Positions 6,097-6,125 of a stretch of 6,125 nucleotides of DNA are shown piece after piece; within the stretch, counting starts at the first letter, position 1; each line of letters starts with the position of its first letter. The notes beneath the pieces were generated by a model. That model searched no databases. It worked only from the letters and a program-made list of their open reading frames with translations, and was not told where the DNA came from. The position numbers and the translations under genes were made by a program. Origin of the DNA: Fidelibacterota bacterium (GTDB taxonomy: Bacteria; Fidelibacterota; UBA2242); the NCBI GenBank assembly GCA_003527965.1, contig DPVY01000283.1, positions 1 through 6,125 of the forward strand. The letters are read 5' to 3'.

Positions 6097-6125
6097 ATGA
6101 TCATAAAATATCTTAAAAACCTTCT
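6097..6125 (+). CDS. Possible start of a further gene, cut by the window edge
   Basis: An ATG at 6097, 13 bases after the UPF0316 stop, opens a frame reading MIIKYLKNL to the edge. Its TATTATG context repeats that of the UPF0316 start, and the spacing would suit a third gene of the same unit. There is no clear ribosome site, and nine codons are too few to identify a family. Confidence 0.25.

Noticed and set aside
1..6125. CRISPR array, insertion sequence, tRNA, rRNA, or a defence or biosynthetic cluster
   Set aside because: No regular spaced repeats, transposase or integrase motifs, cloverleaf or rRNA landmarks were found; the five genes are metabolic, cell-wall or unknown membrane functions.

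Overview
The window carries five complete protein genes and a possible sixth cut off at the right edge. Base composition is AT-rich (about 40% GC by eye). The code is standard, since TGA serves as a stop. A lytic transglycosylase with a signal sequence and a probable lipoprotein point to a Gram-negative bacterium. The protein flavour would fit the Fibrobacterota-Chlorobiota-Bacteroidota surroundings (Marinimicrobia- or Calditrichota-like lineages), but that placement is only a guess; no rRNA, tRNA or taxon marker is present.

Layout: 1-263 has no convincing gene but holds unusual symmetry, namely a 16-bp inverted repeat around a 39-base loop, a 21-bp imperfect palindrome, and three related TATTACAyG...TGAA words. 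An amidohydrolase of the aminofutalosine/MTA-SAH deaminase type runs leftwards (264-1490). It is divergent from an MltB-type lytic murein transglycosylase (1703-2638), and their shared intergenic region holds a good CRP-type palindrome. The transglycosylase meets a leftward GH63/MGH1-like glycoside hydrolase (2640-4256) tail to tail with one base between the stops. That hydrolase is divergent from a two-gene rightward unit: a PLP-dependent D-cysteine desulfhydrase/ACC deaminase family enzyme (4503-5477), then a UPF0316 membrane protein (5502-6083). A further start codon sits at 6097.

The genes do not form an obvious pathway, and no defence, mobile or biosynthetic system is visible. The strongest observation is that both leftward enzymes keep their family folds and long reading frames but have lost residues expected to be catalytic. 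The glycosidase has Ile and Lys where its family has the acid Asp and base Glu. The amidohydrolase has Met in place of the active-site Glu after strand 5, Glu in place of the metal/catalytic Asp of strand 8, and Ser in place of the strand-4 His. They may be pseudoenzymes or have altered chemistry. This rests on family motifs remembered rather than aligned, so an alignment is the decisive check.
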